DNA from: Aerococcus loyolae
GTDB taxonomy: Bacteria; Bacillota; Bacilli; Lactobacillales; Aerococcaceae
Assembly: GCF_002871915.2 (NCBI RefSeq)
Contig: NZ_CP126958.1
Location: 992,001-1,056,000, forward strand
DNA: 64,000 nucleotides
Direction: 5' to 3'
Shown: positions 62,177 to 64,000 of the stretch, in pieces
Layout of the letters: each line of letters opens with the position of its first letter
Position numbering within the stretch: the stretch's first letter is position 1
Position numbers and translations under genes: made by a program
The notes under the pieces: generated by a model
What the model was told of the DNA's origin: nothing
What the model saw: the letters and a program-made list of their open reading frames with translations, nothing else
Databases searched by the model: none

Positions 62177-63133
62177 TTATTTACTCTTTACATAGGTTAC
62201 TCCATTGGCTTTAGGACCAACTGATTTGCCGATAAAGAAAACAACCGTCACTAGGGTAATTAAATAAGGTAATATTTGTAACCAAAGGTCTGGGATTCCT
62301 GATAGTCCCGGAATATAGTTACTTGCATAGCCTAGAGCTTGGGCAAGTCCAAAAAATACCGCTGAGAGAGTCGCACCAATTGGATGCCAATGTCCAAAAA
62401 TCATGGCTGCTAAAGCCATATAACCTTGACCAGAAATCGTCGTCACAGCAAACTCATTAGCAATTGCCTGAGACTGGATGGCACCACCGATGCCTCCCAG
62501 AAAGCCTGAAATCAATACTCCAGCATACTTCATAGCGTAAACATTTATCCCTAAGCTCTCAGCGGTTAGAGGAGACTCCCCTACTGAACGTAAACGTAAG
62601 CCGAAGCGAGTCTTAAACAAGAGTAGCCATGCGATAAGCGCGAGAAAAAAACTAAACCAGGCAACTGGTGGAGTATTAACAAAAAGAATAGGTCCGATTA
62701 AGGGGATTTTACTGAGTAATGTAAGAGTACGATTAATAAATGGAACAGCCAAAGGTCCGGTTTGTGCTGACCCAGTAAGCGCCCGGCATAAAAAGACCGT
62801 TAAGGCTGGAGCAGCTAAATTTAATACCGTTCCTGATATGGTATGGTCAGCGCGCAAATGAATAGTCGCTACTGCATGGAGAGCAGAATAAATCAAGCCA
62901 AATAATCCGGCAATGATTAAGGAAATCCATGGGGACCAAGAGCCAAATTGAGGAGCTAGGAAGAAATTCGATAAGGCCCCTGAAAAAGCACCAATGACCA
63001 TAATCCCCTCTAAACCAATGTTTACTACACCGGATCTCTCAGAAAAAGTTCCACCAATGGCCGTCAAGATTAAAGGGGCAGCATATAATAAAGCATTAGA
63101 AACCAGTAATTGTAGCATATCGATTAATGACAT
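62177..63133 (-). CDS. Nucleoside ABC transporter permease, NupQ/YufQ-like
   Basis: A 318-residue permease of the BPD_transp_2 family (ribose/nucleoside type) with about eight to ten helices. SERSGVVNIGLEGIMVIGAFSG is its conserved early block, with IHLRADHTISGTVLNL and GESPLTAESLGINV after it; the last corresponds to the coupling loop. It forms a heterodimer with the permease encoded upstream, whose stop is 3 bases before this start. The nucleoside hydrolase starts 18 bases downstream, which supports nucleoside uptake. Confidence 0.9.
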   Translation of the reverse strand: MSLIDMLQLLVSNALLYAAPLILTAIGGTFSERSGVVNIGLEGIMVIGAFSGALSNFFLAPQFGSWSPWISLIIAGLFGLIYSALHAVATIHLRADHTISGTVLNLAAPALTVFLCRALTGSAQTGPLAVPFINRTLTLLSKIPLIGPILFVNTPPVAWFSFFLALIAWLLLFKTRFGLRLRSVGESPLTAESLGINVYAMKYAGVLISGFLGGIGGAIQSQAIANEFAVTTISGQGYMALAAMIFGHWHPIGATLSAVFFGLAQALGYASNYIPGLSGIPDLWLQILPYLITLVTVVFFIGKSVGPKANGVTYVKSK

Positions 63134-63136
63134 TTT

Positions 63137-64000
63137 CTACTCCTTTCCCTTGGTCTGTTTAAGAACTTGCAACTTATTTTTTGCCCAATCAACAATGTAG
63201 GCTGTCCCGACAAAAAAGATTATACAAGCGATGACCACTTGGGCCATTTCATCAGGAACCCCTGCACTATTCGGCATAAAACGCGATCCCACATTTAAAA
63301 CACCAAAGAGTAAAGCTGAAAGGAAAATGCCTAGTGGATGATTCATTCCTAACAGAGCAACGGCAATACCGTTAAAGCCTTCGCTAGGTAGTGTTCCTTG
63401 AATTGTTATTCCTTGAAAGGTTCCTAAGCCAGTAATCACGCCACCAACACCTGCACATAAGCCAGACAAGGTCATGGTTAAGATAATATTTTCTTTAATC
63501 GACATTCCAGCGTAACGGCTGGCTTCCGGATTCAAACCAATCGAACGGGTTTCAAACCCTTTGATAGTTTTATTTATATATAAATGATATAAAGCCATGA
63601 AAATGAAGGCAATAAATATTCCCAAATTTAACCGTGAACCGTTACTTAATTCACTGAGCCATTTTAAAGATAAGCTCGCATTTTCAGTCATTTCTGGAGT
63701 TTTTAATTGGCTTCCTAAAGGCCCTCTGATAATCCAGTTGGTAAGATAAAGAGCAATATAATTCAGCATAATGGTAGTAATCACTTCATTACTGCCACGC
63801 CAAGCTTTGAAAATACCTACTAGACATCCCCAAAAGCCTCCAGCTAAAGCGCCTACTAGAAAGCATAGTGGGACTAAGACCATTCGCGGTAAATCGGGAT
63901 TGGCTAAGGCAAACCAAACGGAAGTAATCCAACCTAATAAGTATTGACCTGGAATACCAATATTAAAAAAATTAGCCTTAGCAGCCAGAGCAAATGATAA
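63137..64000 (-). CDS. Nucleoside ABC transporter permease, NupP/YufP-like (5' end outside window)
   Basis: At least 287 C-terminal residues of a permease of the same family; the frame is open to the window edge, with the conserved AAKANFFNIGIPGQYLLGW block just inside it. About eight helices remain, and the coupling loop GLNPEASRYAGMSIKENIIL is present. The next permease follows 3 bases after the stop. The ATPase and the BmpA-type lipoprotein of the system would be expected beyond 64000. Confidence 0.9.
   Translation of the reverse strand, partial: LSFALAAKANFFNIGIPGQYLLGWITSVWFALANPDLPRMVLVPLCFLVGALAGGFWGCLVGIFKAWRGSNEVITTIMLNYIALYLTNWIIRGPLGSQLKTPEMTENASLSLKWLSELSNGSRLNLGIFIAFIFMALYHLYINKTIKGFETRSIGLNPEASRYAGMSIKENIILTMTLSGLCAGVGGVITGLGTFQGITIQGTLPSEGFNGIAVALLGMNHPLGIFLSALLFGVLNVGSRFMPNSAGVPDEMAQVVIACIIFFVGTAYIVDWAKNKLQVLKQTKGKE

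Noticed and set aside
1..64000. tRNA, rRNA, prophage or insertion sequences
   Set aside because: I saw no tRNA cloverleaf, no rRNA-like sequence, and no integrase or transposase frames. The only gene remnants are the short fragments near 44000 and 5700.

Overview
The window reads as ordinary chromosome of a low-GC Gram-positive coccus of the order Lactobacillales. The best guess is Aerococcus or a close relative. This is inferred from the YSIRK/LPXTG surface protein, the T-box leaders, the OpuC osmolyte operon, MprF, the single-chain PTS EIICBA, and the housekeeping order rpsU-yqeY-phoH-ybeY-dgkA-era-recO-glyQ-glyS-obgE. There is no rRNA, tRNA, CRISPR array, phage or intact insertion sequence. 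Species was not tested by database search.

Layout, left to right. (1) 1-2022: tail of a GntP-type permease, then folP-folK. (2) 2325-8840: accessory block on the minus strand. It holds an unrecognised protein, an ABC exporter, an LD-carboxypeptidase (S66/MccF type) preceded by a nonsense-interrupted small membrane ORF, a DUF924 gene, and a self-contained XRE regulator plus ABC-2 transporter operon whose promoter carries two TTGACATT palindromes. (3) 8957-13173: opuCABCD glycine-betaine/carnitine/choline uptake with an alpha/beta hydrolase as last gene. (4) 13412-14889: a MetE-like methyltransferase under a methionine T-box. (5) 15085-17714: two membrane proteins and an M20 peptidase. (6) 17907-21747: a cysteine-free Cu/Zn superoxide dismutase and a MoxR-ATPase/VWA cassette. 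(7) 21925-39581: mostly single metabolic genes, namely HAD phosphatase, fructosamine kinase, FMN reductase, metallo-hydrolase, prolyl aminopeptidase, PTS EIICBA, mprF, lipid kinase, pnuC, two Usp proteins, endonuclease III, 5-formyl-THF cyclo-ligase, YbaK, NAD(P)HX dehydratase, glutamate dehydrogenase and dCMP deaminase. (8) 39825-43676: a 1283-residue repetitive wall-anchored adhesin. (9) 44311-47288: PPOX protein, RqcH and LexA with its SOS box. (10) 61067 down to 47373: a long minus-strand housekeeping run (rpsU to apt) interrupted by a glycine T-box before glyQ. (11) 61225-64000: nucleoside ABC permeases and a nucleoside hydrolase broken by one extra T in a homopolymer.

Functional themes are folate and one-carbon metabolism (folP, folK, 5-formyl-THF cyclo-ligase, MetE-like), osmotic and envelope defence (opuC, mprF, ABC exporter, LD-carboxypeptidase), oxidative and DNA damage (sodC, nth, lexA, recO, recJ), and salvage (apt, nucleoside uptake, pnuC). 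I found no clearly novel large system. The items most worth a second look are the endonuclease III that has lost two of four Fe-S cysteines, the cysteine-less SOD with an intact metal site, the MoxR/VWA/small-protein cassette, the palindrome-controlled XRE-ABC operon, the frameshifted nucleoside hydrolase, and the repeat architecture of the adhesin.
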